DNA of 64,000 nt, taken from the NCBI GenBank assembly GCA_017552535.1, contig JAFZPV010000003.1, forward strand, positions 53,792 through 117,791, given 5' to 3'. Positions 1 through 7,924 of this stretch are shown here, piece by piece. The translations under genes were made by a program, and so were the position numbers. Position 1 is the stretch's first letter. Every line of letters starts with the position of its first letter. This stretch comes from Clostridia bacterium (lineage in GTDB: Bacteria; Bacillota; Clostridia; Christensenellales; Aristaeellaceae). The notes below the pieces were generated by a model. The model did not search any database. It saw only the letters and a program-made list of their open reading frames with translations, and was not told the origin of the DNA.

Positions 1-94
1 GATCGTTGATGCGGACATACAAGCCTTTCTGGCACAGCAGCTTTGCAGCCGCGATGCCGCTTTTGGCCATGCCCCACACAAGAACACGCTGCAT
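1..94 (-). CDS. murD: UDP-N-acetylmuramoylalanine--D-glutamate ligase, N-terminal fragment
   Basis: Only the first 31 codons are in the window. They read MQRVLVWGMAKSGIAAAKLL and on, the N-terminal Rossmann-type nucleotide loop of MurD, which adds D-glutamate to UDP-MurNAc-L-Ala in the cytoplasm. The start lies 13 nt after the mraY stop, and mraY-murD is the usual dcw order, which supports the assignment. Catalytic and ATP-binding parts lie outside the window, so the identification rests on a short stretch plus context. Confidence 0.8.
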   Translation of the reverse strand, partial: MQRVLVWGMAKSGIAAAKLLCQKGLYVRIND

Positions 95-107
95 GGTTTT
101 CCTCCCA

Positions 108-1100
108 TCACATAAACAGGATAAACGCCGCGGCGCAGCCGATCAGCGTTATGGTGCTGTACAAAGACACCACATGGGTTTCCGGCATACCGCCCAGTTC
201 CAGATGATGGTGCAGCGGGGACATGCGCATGAGTTTTCTGCCATGATGGCGCCGCATATATATGACCTGCGCAAAATCGGAAAGGGAGCTGATCATCATC
301 GTCACCAGCATGAAGGGCAGCATCAGCATGCTGCCGGACACGATGGAAACAGCCGCCAGCGCACCGCCGATGCCCAGCGAACCCACGTCGCCCATGAACA
401 TTTTGGCCGGATGCGTATTGTAGCGCAGAAATCCGAAAACCGCTGCGCACATGCACAGGCAGAAGACGCCTGTGTTCATCAGGCTGCCGTTCTGCGTGAC
501 GATGCCGGTATATGTGGCGTAAGCGGACATGGCCGCAAACGCGATGGAACTGTTGGAAGAAAGCAGCCCGTCCAGGCCGTCCAGGATGTTGGCGGAATTA
601 TCCACCGCCACGATCACGAACGCCGCCACCGGGATATAGAAAACACCAAGCTCCAGCCGTTTCGAGGTGAAAGGCAGCATGATCCCGGAGCCTATGGAAT
701 CGCTCGCGTAGGCGATCACGGCAAAAACGATCGCCAGAACGATCTGAGGCAAGAGTTTCTGCTTTACCGTAAGGCCTTCGGAACGGTGGCGCACCACCTT
801 GAGGTAGTCGTCCACAAATCCGACGAGGCCGAAAGAGAGAGTGCAAAGCACGCAGTACAGAAGCAGCTGTCCGTGGTCGTTTTTATAGCGGAAGCCGAAA
901 GCCAGGGAGCATAGCAGGCCTGCCGCCAGGAACGAAACGCCGCCCATGGTGAGGGCGCCCTGCTTGGCCATATGGTTCTGCGGGCCAAGTTCGTTGATGG
1001 TCTGCCCCACTCGCAGCTTTTTGAGCACCGGCAGCAGGGTATAGCCGCCCAGCATCGACAGAAGCAGGGCGCACAGCCCGGCGATGATATGATAAACCAT
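108..1100 (-). CDS. mraY: Phospho-N-acetylmuramoyl-pentapeptide-transferase
   Basis: MraY transfers phospho-MurNAc-pentapeptide from UDP to undecaprenyl phosphate at the inner face of the membrane and so makes lipid I. The 330-residue protein has the family length and about ten hydrophobic segments. Conserved cytoplasmic motifs are visible: VDDYLKV near residue 93, DNSANILDGLDGL near 167, MFMGDVGSLGIGG near 233, and MSPLHHHLE near 294 with the family's triple histidine. The start is preceded by AAGGAG, which overlaps the end of murE 10 nt upstream, so the two genes are translationally close and surely cotranscribed. Confidence 0.96.
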   Translation of the reverse strand: MVYHIIAGLCALLLSMLGGYTLLPVLKKLRVGQTINELGPQNHMAKQGALTMGGVSFLAAGLLCSLAFGFRYKNDHGQLLLYCVLCTLSFGLVGFVDDYLKVVRHRSEGLTVKQKLLPQIVLAIVFAVIAYASDSIGSGIMLPFTSKRLELGVFYIPVAAFVIVAVDNSANILDGLDGLLSSNSSIAFAAMSAYATYTGIVTQNGSLMNTGVFCLCMCAAVFGFLRYNTHPAKMFMGDVGSLGIGGALAAVSIVSGSMLMLPFMLVTMMISSLSDFAQVIYMRRHHGRKLMRMSPLHHHLELGGMPETHVVSLYSTITLIGCAAAFILFM

Positions 1101-1110
1101 GTATCTCTCC

Positions 1111-2556
1111 TTACATTTCGTTGAGCAGCTCCGTCACGATCTCCTTTTCGTCAAAGGGATGCTTGACGCCCTTGATCTCCTGATAGGTCTCGTGGCCCTT
1201 GCCGGCGAGCACCACCGTGTCGCCTTCCAGCGCGTTTTCAAGGGCGTACCTGATAGCTTCGCGGCGGTTTTCGATCACGATGTACTGATCGGTAACGGGC
1301 TTGATGCCTGCTTCGATCGCATCGATGATGTCCATGGGTTCTTCGCCCCGGGGATTGTCGCTGGTGATGATGCAGAAGTCTGCGTATTTTCCGCCGATGG
1401 CGCCCATGATGGGCCGCTTGAGAGCGTCGCGTCCGCCGCCGCAGCCGAACAGTGCGATCAGCTTGCCGCGGGTGGATTCCCGCAGGGATTTTAGTACGTT
1501 CTCCAGTGCGTCCGGCGAGTGGGCGTAATCCAGGATCACACGGTACGGCGTATTTGTGTCCAGCAGCTCCACGCGGCCCGGTACGTTCTTGAGGGCCTCC
1601 AGGCCCTTTTTGATCGAACCCATGCTCATGCCTGCCTTGTCGGCGAGGGCTGCCGCCATCAGGGCATTGTAGACGTTGAATATCCCGCTTAAGCGCAGGT
1701 GAACGGTCTCGGTGGCCCGCTTGTGGAAACTCAGAAGGAAGTCAACGCCGGCTTTGGTCATCTCCACCTGGTTCGCGTACACGTCCGCGGGCTCGCGTAT
1801 GCCCGCGCGGGTGAACAAAGCGCCCATATCCTTCAGGCCCTTCACCACGGTGAGATCGTCCACGTTCACCACCAGGCTGTCCGTCATGGCGGCGATCTTC
1901 AGTTTGGCGGCGAGATACTTTTCCATGGTCCCGAAATAATCCAGATGATCCTGGGAAAGATTGGTAAAGCCCGCCGTAAGGAAGCGCACGCCGTCTATGC
2001 GGTACATGTCCAGTGCATGGGCCGACACTTCCATTATAACATATTCCATCCCCGCGCGCACCATTTCCAGAAGAATTCTCTGAAACTCAATGGGATCGGG
2101 CGTAGTCTTGCCGGCTTCGTACTCCTTATCGCCGATCATCGTGCACACGGTGCCGATCAGACCCGTGGGATGGCCTGCTTCCTGCAGGATCGAGCGGAGC
2201 ATGAAGCTGGTGGTGGTTTTGCCCTTTGTTCCGGTAATGCCGATCATCTTAAGCTTTCTGGCCGGGAAGCCGTAGAACGCCGCCGCGATGTGGCTCATGG
2301 CCCTGCGGACGGAATCTACTTTGATCTGCGCTGCTTCTGTGTCGAGCCTGCGCTCCACCACCAGCGCCACCGCCCCGTTGCTTACCGCTGCCGGCGCGAA
2401 ATCGTGCGCGTCGGTATGAAGGCCGGGAACGCAGAAAAACAAACCGCCTGCGCTTTTCGTGCGCGAATCGGCGGTAAGTTCGTTTATCTCGGTTTCAGGG
2501 TTTCCGTATATCTCGCATGCAAACGGAAGATCGCGGACAAGATCGATGATACGCAT
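1111..2556 (-). CDS. murE: UDP-MurNAc-tripeptide synthetase (meso-diaminopimelate adding)
   Basis: MurE adds the third amino acid to UDP-MurNAc-dipeptide. The 481-residue protein shows the ATP-binding loop GITGTKGKTTT at 106-116, the central ligase domain with the TNLSQDHLDYFG tract, and a C-terminal domain with DNPR at 400-403. That DNPR motif is the known signature for meso-diaminopimelate rather than lysine, so the peptidoglycan is probably of the DAP type. AGGAGG lies just before the start, 11 nt after the ftsL stop. In most Firmicutes ftsI/spoVD lies between ftsL and murE; it is absent here. Confidence 0.96.
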   Translation of the reverse strand: MRIIDLVRDLPFACEIYGNPETEINELTADSRTKSAGGLFFCVPGLHTDAHDFAPAAVSNGAVALVVERRLDTEAAQIKVDSVRRAMSHIAAAFYGFPARKLKMIGITGTKGKTTTSFMLRSILQEAGHPTGLIGTVCTMIGDKEYEAGKTTPDPIEFQRILLEMVRAGMEYVIMEVSAHALDMYRIDGVRFLTAGFTNLSQDHLDYFGTMEKYLAAKLKIAAMTDSLVVNVDDLTVVKGLKDMGALFTRAGIREPADVYANQVEMTKAGVDFLLSFHKRATETVHLRLSGIFNVYNALMAAALADKAGMSMGSIKKGLEALKNVPGRVELLDTNTPYRVILDYAHSPDALENVLKSLRESTRGKLIALFGCGGGRDALKRPIMGAIGGKYADFCIITSDNPRGEEPMDIIDAIEAGIKPVTDQYIVIENRREAIRYALENALEGDTVVLAGKGHETYQEIKGVKHPFDEKEIVTELLNEM

Positions 2557-2567
2557 ATTTCCTCCTG

Positions 2568-2990
2568 TCAGTTGGACGCCAGCTGCGTTCCGCTGTGCTG
2601 GGGCAGGTAGAGGCTGACCAGCTTTTCGTCGTTGTCCACCATGTAGAGCCTTTCGCGGGCCAGCTGCCTGATCACTTTATCCTTGGTCTCGGCTGTGAGG
2701 GTGAGCTGGCGGCTGTCGATCTGCTCCATCAGGCTGTTCTGGGCGCGTTTCAGTTCGTTAAGCTTCGCCTTGGTGCGCGCAAGATCGTTTGCTGTCTGGA
2801 AGCCCAGAATCAGAGCGAGCAAAAGCACCGCGCCGGCAAGGTATGACAGCCACTTGGCCTGGCCCTTCACGGGACGCACGGGCTGGTAGGACTTTACCGT
2901 GCGCGGCATGGAGCGGTCGCTGCGGCTCGGAGCGTCGTTCCAGTTATATACCTTTTTGCCGGAGCCGTTTATTCTCTTCATGTCGGCCAT
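2568..2990 (-). CDS. ftsL: FtsL-like cell division protein
   Basis: This is a small bitopic membrane protein of 140 residues. A basic, Arg/Pro-rich cytoplasmic part (1-65) is followed by one membrane segment, WLSYLAGAVLLLALILGF (about 67-84), then a short coiled coil rich in Leu, Lys and Glu (about 88-125). That plan, and the position after mraZ, fit FtsL, which joins FtsB/DivIC and activates septal wall synthesis. Sequence conservation in this family is low, so the call is mainly by topology and context. The start overlaps mraZ by 13 nt. The ATG at 2981 is an alternative start. Confidence 0.75.
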   Translation of the reverse strand: MADMKRINGSGKKVYNWNDAPSRSDRSMPRTVKSYQPVRPVKGQAKWLSYLAGAVLLLALILGFQTANDLARTKAKLNELKRAQNSLMEQIDSRQLTLTAETKDKVIRQLARERLYMVDNDEKLVSLYLPQHSGTQLASN

Positions 2991-3469
2991 GCTTCATCGC
3001 TCCCTTCGGTGTTTTCGGAAAAGTACTTTTCGTTTACGTAATCCAGGGCTTCGTCTTTTTCGCCGCGGCTGACCAGGGACGATTGGGCCCTGCAGGCATC
3101 CTGGTTCCAGATCTCCAGCGTGCTGCCCACGCCCATCAGAACGACCTCGCTGCCCTCCGTGAGCCCGTAATCCTGCCGTACAGCCTGCGGGATGAGCACG
3201 CGGCCCTGGGCGTCGGCGTTGTACGGGAAAAACGTACTGGAGAAGATGAGGCGCTTCAGCTTGTGGGCGCGCCGGTCGGTATCCGGGATGCGGCGCAGCT
3301 TCAGGCTCTTCTTTTCCCAGTCCTCTTTGCAGTACAGGGCGAGGGTCTCCAGGTCGCTGGAAAGGGAGATCACAAAATCCTGCCCCAGCAGGTCCCGGTA
3401 GCCCTGGGGAAGGAACAGGCGGCCCTTCGCGTCTATCGTGAGCAGGCTTCTGCCGTTAAATTCCGCCAT
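2978..3469 (-). CDS. mraZ: Transcriptional regulator MraZ
   Basis: MraZ is a ring-forming DNA-binding protein with two AbrB-like half-domains, and it represses its own dcw promoter. Both halves are clear: DAKGRLFLPQGYR (about 14-26) and DAQGRVLIPQAVR (about 87-99). The length of 163 residues is slightly above the usual 140-150 because of an acidic C-terminal tail. An AGGAGG ribosome binding site lies 9 nt upstream. The usual next gene, rsmH, is missing: the end of mraZ directly overlaps ftsL. Confidence 0.95.
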   Translation of the reverse strand: MAEFNGRSLLTIDAKGRLFLPQGYRDLLGQDFVISLSSDLETLALYCKEDWEKKSLKLRRIPDTDRRAHKLKRLIFSSTFFPYNADAQGRVLIPQAVRQDYGLTEGSEVVLMGVGSTLEIWNQDACRAQSSLVSRGEKDEALDYVNEKYFSENTEGSDEAWPT

Positions 3470-3499
3470 TCGGGTCGCCTCCTTTCGTTATGTGACAAA

Positions 3500-3551
3500 A
3501 TTATACCACATATTTCCCTTTAAATCCACTATTAAATCCATTTTTCCCACT
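3500..3551 (-). promoter_or_regulatory. mraZ promoter with candidate MraZ-box repeats
   Basis: On the minus strand an extended -10 (TGGTATAAT) has its hexamer at 3500-3505. No good -35 is seen; instead four G-rich repeats (GTGGG, TGG, GTGG, AGGG) spaced about 9-12 nt occupy 3515-3550. MraZ is known to bind short direct repeats of this kind just upstream of its own gene, so autoregulation of the whole cluster is likely. Confidence 0.6.
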
Positions 3552-3605
3552 TTAAAACGGCCTGCCTTCGGTAAATTTCTTGTTAATTTCTGAAAAGACA
3601 GCAAA

Positions 3606-3634
3606 AAAGACGGCATCCGTTTTTCGGATGCCGT
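3606..3634 (-). terminator. Rho-independent terminator of the phosphoesterase gene
   Basis: A perfect 10-bp stem ACGGCATCCG/CGGATGCCGT with a five-T loop (3610-3634). Read on the minus strand it is followed by TCTTTTTTGC (within 3601-3609), a good U-tract. It separates the upstream phosphoesterase from the mraZ promoter. Confidence 0.85.
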
Positions 3635-3649
3635 TTAAAAGCACTCTTT

Positions 3650-4345
3650 TTATGCCTGCGTGATCAGGGAGAGTTTGAAGCCGGTGCCGTCGCAGGACAC
3701 CTGATGATAATTCACACCGTTGTGTTCGCCGCGGAAAGCGCCTTTGAGCGCGCTGCCGTGCAGGTGGCCGTACACTGCGTGCTCGACATGGTATTTTTCG
3801 AGCAGGGCCGTGACCTCGGTATCAGGATTCGCTTCGGTGAGCGGCGGATAGTGCAGCATGCACACGATGATGCCGCCCTTGCTGAGAGCTTTGGCCCTTT
3901 CCAGCGACATTTCCAGCCGCATGAGCTCGCGCCGGCAGATGCGCTCGTCTTCCGCGTCGCTCGTATCGCAGGGCAGTATCCAGCCGCGGGTGCCGCACAG
4001 AGTGATCCCGGATACGCGTACGGCGTCGTTCTGCAGCGCGTACATGCCTTCGGGCAGCGCGTCCCGCACGCGGCTGATGGAGGCCCACCAGTAGTCGTGA
4101 TTGCCGCGGATGATCACCTTGCGCCCGGGCAGGGACGCTACGCTTTGGATGTCCTCCCGCGCGTCTTCCAGCTTCATCGCCCAGGACAGGTCCCCGGGCA
4201 GAAGCACCAGGTCGTCGTCCGTCACGCGGCTCGTCCAGTCGGCGCGGATGCGCTCAAAGTGGTCGTCCCACTGGGAGCCGAACACGTTCATGGGCTTGCT
4301 GTTTCCGCCGGGAAGATGCAGGTCGCTTATCGCATATACAAGCAC
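3650..4345 (-). CDS. Calcineurin-like metallophosphoesterase
   Basis: A cytoplasmic phosphoesterase of 231 residues with the two-metal site of the calcineurin-like fold: SDLHLPGG (7-14), LPGDLSWA (about 49-56), IRGNHDYWW (about 79-87), and a late YGHLHG (about 191-196). The substrate cannot be told from sequence; relatives act on phosphodiesters or phosphoproteins. It starts 2 nt after the stop of the zinc-ribbon gene, so the pair is probably one transcription unit ending at the terminator at 3606-3634. Confidence 0.88.
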   Translation of the reverse strand: MLVYAISDLHLPGGNSKPMNVFGSQWDDHFERIRADWTSRVTDDDLVLLPGDLSWAMKLEDAREDIQSVASLPGRKVIIRGNHDYWWASISRVRDALPEGMYALQNDAVRVSGITLCGTRGWILPCDTSDAEDERICRRELMRLEMSLERAKALSKGGIIVCMLHYPPLTEANPDTEVTALLEKYHVEHAVYGHLHGSALKGAFRGEHNGVNYHQVSCDGTGFKLSLITQA

Positions 4346-4347
4346 GC

Positions 4348-4734
4348 TCAGACCTCTTCGTCTTCCTCGTCCTCTTCTTCCTTGTCTTCCTCGTCGAACA
4401 TGTCGTCGTCCTCGGCAAAGTTTTCTCCGTCCTCGCCGCCCACGTCCACTTCGATCTCCTCCATGGAGCTCACGCTGCCGATATCGATATCGCGGCTGCT
4501 GGGATCGCTCACGCCGTCGTCCACGCCCTCATCGCTGCGGCGCTGCAGTTCCTTGAGACAGAAAGCGCATACCTCCTGGCCGGGGATCACGGGGTTTTCA
4601 CCGCACTCGGAGCACAGTTCGATCATATCGTCAGGTTCGGGCTCGCCGCGCACGTCCTTGCGGCACACGGAGCACATGCCTTCGTTTTCGTACATATAAT
4701 TCAGTTCGCACCTGGGACACTTGATCAGTTTCAT
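4348..4734 (-). CDS. Double zinc-ribbon protein with acidic tail
   Basis: Hypothetical protein of 128 residues. Two zinc-binding knuckle pairs are visible: CPRC and CSVC near the N-terminus, then CSECG and CAFC about 30 residues later. The C-terminal half is strongly acidic and ends in a run of Glu/Asp. The ATG at 4734 is preferred because GGAGGA sits 6 nt upstream of it; the ATG at 4740 would be too close to that site. No enzymatic domain is seen. A regulatory or nucleic-acid-related role is only a guess. The downstream phosphoesterase is 2 nt away. Confidence 0.75.
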   Translation of the reverse strand: MKLIKCPRCELNYMYENEGMCSVCRKDVRGEPEPDDMIELCSECGENPVIPGQEVCAFCLKELQRRSDEGVDDGVSDPSSRDIDIGSVSSMEEIEVDVGGEDGENFAEDDDMFDEEDKEEEDEEDEEV

Positions 4735-4796
4735 TCTCATTCCTCCGATAGTTGCTTTGGATAGCGCATATATAATACACAATAATCGCCGTATGG

Positions 4797-4818
4797 AAAG
4801 CCCCTGCGCAGGGGTTTT
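4797..4818 (-). terminator. Palindromic terminator after the GNAT-like gene
   Basis: The palindrome CCCCTGCGCAGGGG (4801-4814) is flanked by AAAG and TTTT, giving a stem usable on both strands. It overlaps the stop codon region of the GNAT-like gene and lies upstream of the zinc-ribbon gene's start. Confidence 0.65.
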
Positions 4819-5773
4819 ACGTTAATTCTTTGTAATATCGGACATATCTGCGGGTCTCCCGGGCGCCTGTTCCCTGTGTGAGGCGAACGGACGGACGGTT
4901 GTTTACGTCGATCACTGAGGCCTCCGCACGCATTATACCGCTTTGGATCAGGCTCTCGCACAGTGCGTCCAGAAGCAGAAGCGTTACCGCCGGACGGAAG
5001 GGAACATCCTTTGTGATGAGCGTGGTCACGCGCAGAAGCGGCCTGCCCCTAAGCGTCATGACGTAGCCGAGTGCCCTGCCATTGCCATCCAGGGCGACAA
5101 AGCTAAAGCGCGGGGATATGTATCTGCGTATCCTCCCGGCCTGAAGCGCGGTCTCGCTTTGCCACGCGCCCGCAAGCTCATACGCCGCGCGGGACAGTCC
5201 GTCCCCGAACAGGCCGAAACGGGCTTTCTGAACGCATACGCCGAAACGGGCAGAGAGCCTGCCTGCATAGGCGCGGTACGGATTCACGGCGGGCACGGCG
5301 ATCTCAAAGCACGCTTCTGTCATGCAGGGCGCAAAGCCGGCCTCTAAAAGCGCCTGCGTCTGTCCCGCGTCTCCGGGACCTGTGAAGGCTCCCCTGTCTG
5401 TTCCGCAGGGCCTGTCGCACTGGCCGGTGAACAGTCCGCTGCCGTCCGGGGGCACAGGTCCGGTCAGGGCCTCCGCGTCCGGGTAAGCATTTTGTGCCGC
5501 TTCAAGCAAAAGCGCGAACGCGTTTTCGTCACCGTCCAAAAACGCAAAAAAGGCAGTGCGCCGGCCAATGTTCTTTTCATATGCGGCGTCCTTCCACACG
5601 AGGATGCGCGCTTTGGGCCGTCCGTCCTTCAGCGCCATGAAATAAGACGCGTTCGCCGGGCAGCAGAAGAGGCGCAGATACTCCGCTTCGTCCCGGCTGT
5701 ACCCGCAGGCGCGCGAGAGTGAAAAAAAAGCCCTTTTCTGCCTCGGGCTTTCGGCTTTTATGACGGTATACAT
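4817..5773 (-). CDS. GNAT-like acetyltransferase family protein (function unknown)
   Basis: A 318-residue protein starting MYTVIKAESPRQKRAFF. It resembles N-acetyltransferase-like proteins of Clostridia with a split GNAT fold: the first half carries an ALKDGRPKARILVW strand pair, the second half FVALDGNGRALGYVMTLRGRP followed by a helix and a late strand with DVNNRPS. A clean acetyl-CoA loop (Q/RxxGxG/A) is not seen, so activity is uncertain. The start at 5773 is chosen because longer starts would overlap the glycosylase gene, which ends 4 nt upstream. It is the last gene of the recF-led run. Confidence 0.6.
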   Translation of the reverse strand: MYTVIKAESPRQKRAFFSLSRACGYSRDEAEYLRLFCCPANASYFMALKDGRPKARILVWKDAAYEKNIGRRTAFFAFLDGDENAFALLLEAAQNAYPDAEALTGPVPPDGSGLFTGQCDRPCGTDRGAFTGPGDAGQTQALLEAGFAPCMTEACFEIAVPAVNPYRAYAGRLSARFGVCVQKARFGLFGDGLSRAAYELAGAWQSETALQAGRIRRYISPRFSFVALDGNGRALGYVMTLRGRPLLRVTTLITKDVPFRPAVTLLLLDALCESLIQSGIMRAEASVIDVNNRPSVRLTQGTGARETRRYVRYYKELT

Positions 5774-5777
5774 CCTG

Positions 5778-6362
5778 TTACTGTTGGGGCCCGGCCTCGT
5801 CCGCCTGCTCAAGCTCGGCAAGCTTTCGTCTTACGGCCTTAAAGTCTTCCCAGGCCTCCCGCTTTTTGGAAGGATCGCGCAGAAGCGCACTGGGATGGTA
5901 GGTGGGCATGAAAAACACGCCCTTGCGTTCCACCCATATGCCGCGGGCGGCGGATATGGGCCTGTCCTCCCCCAGCACGTATCTCAGGGCGATCTTGCCC
6001 AGAAGCACGATCACGCGGGGACGGATCAGAACGAACTGCTGCCTCAGATACGGCATGCATGCGGCGGCCTCGTCAGGTTCGGGGTTGCGGTTCATGGGCG
6101 GACGGCACTTGACTACGTTGGCGATGTACACTTCGCACCTTTCCATGCCGATGGCGTGGATCATCGTGTCAAGCAGCTTTCCGCTGGCGCCCACAAAAGG
6201 CCTGCCCTGCTCGTCTTCGTCACGGCCCGGTCCCTCGCCGATGAACATCAGGCGGGCGTTCGGGTCGCCCTCGCCCGGCACAGGATGGGTGCGGTTTTCG
6301 CAAAGCCGGCACATGCGGCAGCCGTTCACGCTTTCAAGCAGCGTTTCCCAGGAAGCTTTCAC
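5778..6362 (-). CDS. Family 4 uracil-DNA glycosylase (Fe-S)
   Basis: This enzyme removes uracil from DNA to start base-excision repair. The 194-residue protein has motif A as GEGPGRDEDEQGRPFVG (43-58). Four cysteines at about 15, 18, 86 and 102 have the spacing of the 4Fe-4S cluster of the thermophile-type (UDGa) enzymes. CRPPMNRNPEPDE follows the third cysteine, as in the family. A late motif B histidine lies in MPTYHPSALLR. The gene sits between a small membrane protein and a GNAT-like gene in a close run with recF, so repair genes are clustered here. Confidence 0.93.
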   Translation of the reverse strand: MKASWETLLESVNGCRMCRLCENRTHPVPGEGDPNARLMFIGEGPGRDEDEQGRPFVGASGKLLDTMIHAIGMERCEVYIANVVKCRPPMNRNPEPDEAAACMPYLRQQFVLIRPRVIVLLGKIALRYVLGEDRPISAARGIWVERKGVFFMPTYHPSALLRDPSKKREAWEDFKAVRRKLAELEQADEAGPQQ

Positions 6363-6363
6363 T

Positions 6364-6588
6364 TCAGCCTCCGTTCATGTGCAGCACGCGCTCGCCGATG
6401 GTGAAGAACTCGCCGAACGACACCGGCACGTCGCTTTTGAGCCAGGCCACGAGCTCGATGAGCAGCGTGACGCACATCAAGACCAGCGCAGCGCAGGCTA
6501 CGGTGACGAGAAAGTCAACCAGGCCAGCGGCGATCTGATAGCGCAGGCGGCGTTTGCGGTATTCCTTTTTGGTGATCAGTTTTGCCAT
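6364..6588 (-). CDS. Small single-pass membrane protein
   Basis: A 74-residue hypothetical protein, MAKLITKKEYRKRRLRYQ and on. A basic N-terminus precedes one long hydrophobic segment, AAGLVDFLVTVACAALVLMC (about 19-38), probably continuing through LLIELVAWL. A short soluble tail ends HMNGG. Its ATG overlaps the trmL stop (TAATG) and its stop lies 1 nt before the glycosylase start, so it is certainly translated as part of the run. Function unknown. Confidence 0.75.
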   Translation of the reverse strand: MAKLITKKEYRKRRLRYQIAAGLVDFLVTVACAALVLMCVTLLIELVAWLKSDVPVSFGEFFTIGERVLHMNGG

Positions 6589-7106
6589 TATATGTAGTCC
6601 TTCCAGTCCTTCTCCTCCGGTGTGGGCAGGCGGTGCAGCTGCCCCTTGCCGGAAAGCTCCGGCCAGTGAAGCTGCCTGAGCGCTTCGTACAGCACGATGG
6701 CCACGGAATTGCTCAGGTTCAGCGACCGGGCTTCCGGGCGCATGGGTATGCGCAGACACCGGGCGTAGTTTGCCGCGAGCAGCTCTTCGTCAAGGCCCCT
6801 GGTCTCTTTTCCGAAAACAAGATAATCGTCAGGCCGGTACTGTATAGCCGCGTGGTCCCGCGGCGCCTTGGTGGAGAGAAAATACATGTTCGCGTCCGGG
6901 TTCCTGGCGCAGAAGTCCTGCCAGTTTTCGTATACAGTATACTCCATCAGGTTCCAGTAATCAAGACCCGCGCGCTTCAGGTGCTTGTCGTCCAGCACGA
7001 AGCCCAGGGGCTTGATCAGGTGCAGTTTCGCCCCGGTCGCCGCGCAGGTGCGGGCGATGTTGCCCGTGTTCTGCGGTATCTCCGGTTCCACCAGAACGAT
7101 GTTCAT
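6588..7106 (-). CDS. trmL: tRNA (cytidine/uridine-34 2'-O)-methyltransferase
   Basis: TrmL is the minimal SPOUT methyltransferase that 2'-O-methylates the wobble base of certain tRNA-Leu species. The 172-residue protein starts MNIVLVEPEIPQNTGNIART. The knot-forming motifs follow: VFGKETRGLDEELL (about 107-120) and IPMRPEARSLNLSNSVAIVL (about 130-149), which bind S-adenosylmethionine. The start at 7106 gives the usual ATGA overlap with the HAD gene and matches family length exactly. Confidence 0.94.
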   Translation of the reverse strand: MNIVLVEPEIPQNTGNIARTCAATGAKLHLIKPLGFVLDDKHLKRAGLDYWNLMEYTVYENWQDFCARNPDANMYFLSTKAPRDHAAIQYRPDDYLVFGKETRGLDEELLAANYARCLRIPMRPEARSLNLSNSVAIVLYEALRQLHWPELSGKGQLHRLPTPEEKDWKDYI

Positions 7107-7924
7107 GCGTTTTCCCCCAGTGCGATCTGTTCGATCATAAACGCGGCGCCGTCCTTGTCCACGTGCGGCGCGATGTGCGTTGAAACGGCCTTCAGGCTGT
7201 CCACCGCGTTTTCCATGGCCACCCGGACGCCCGCGGATAAAAGCAGGCCCACGTCGTTCGACCCGTCGCCAAGCGCCATGATCTCTTCTTTTTGTACGCC
7301 GAAGCGGGCGGCAAGCTCCTTTACGGCCTTGCCTTTTCCGCCGCCCGGCGGCAGGATCTCCAGGTTGTAGGGAAAGGCGCTGGATACGGACATGCCCCAG
7401 GAAATGAATTCGCTTCGCAGTTCGTCGATCAGCGCTTTGTCGTCGCTGTAGGCCTCGAACTTGTAAGGGCCTTTCACCCCCTCGGTCTTCATGATCAGCC
7501 TGTCGGATTCCACGGCGAAGGCTTCGCCTTTTTTCGCCTCGCTCACCCGGCAGCAGAGGGAGCCGTAGCCGTTGGTCTCCGGCAGGGTGTATACCTTCGT
7601 GCCCACGTAAGAAGTCATGAAGCAGCCCGCCCTGAGCAGCCGGTCGCACACGCGGCGCGCCGTTTCTTTTTCCATGCGGTCCTCGTAGATCGGACTTTCC
7701 CAGGGATGCGCGTCGGCGCGGCCCCCGTTTGCGCTGATCACCGGGCAGTCAAGCCCCGCGTCCAAAGCCACGCGGGCGGTATTCAGAAACGTGCGGCCGC
7801 TGGCCAGCACGAAAAGGATGCCCGCTTCGGCGCAGCGCCGGATCGTATCAAGGGTGCGCGGGGACATCCTGCCGCCGATGGGCATGAGCGTGCCGTCTAT
7901 ATCGGAAACGATCATGCGGATCAT
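7103..7924 (-). CDS. Cof-type HAD-IIB family phosphatase
   Basis: A cytoplasmic HAD-superfamily phosphatase of 273 residues with a type IIB cap, probably acting on sugar phosphates or similar metabolites. Motif I is SDIDGTLMP (about 7-15), motif II LASGRT (about 42-47), and motif IV GDGSNDVGLL (about 215-224), with the Lys of motif III near GGGKGKAVKELAARFG. The ATG at 7924 has GGAGGAG 6 nt upstream and overlaps the recF stop as ATGA, so it is preferred to the ATG at 7948. The exact substrate cannot be inferred. Confidence 0.9.
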   Translation of the reverse strand: MIRMIVSDIDGTLMPIGGRMSPRTLDTIRRCAEAGILFVLASGRTFLNTARVALDAGLDCPVISANGGRADAHPWESPIYEDRMEKETARRVCDRLLRAGCFMTSYVGTKVYTLPETNGYGSLCCRVSEAKKGEAFAVESDRLIMKTEGVKGPYKFEAYSDDKALIDELRSEFISWGMSVSSAFPYNLEILPPGGGKGKAVKELAARFGVQKEEIMALGDGSNDVGLLLSAGVRVAMENAVDSLKAVSTHIAPHVDKDGAAFMIEQIALGENA

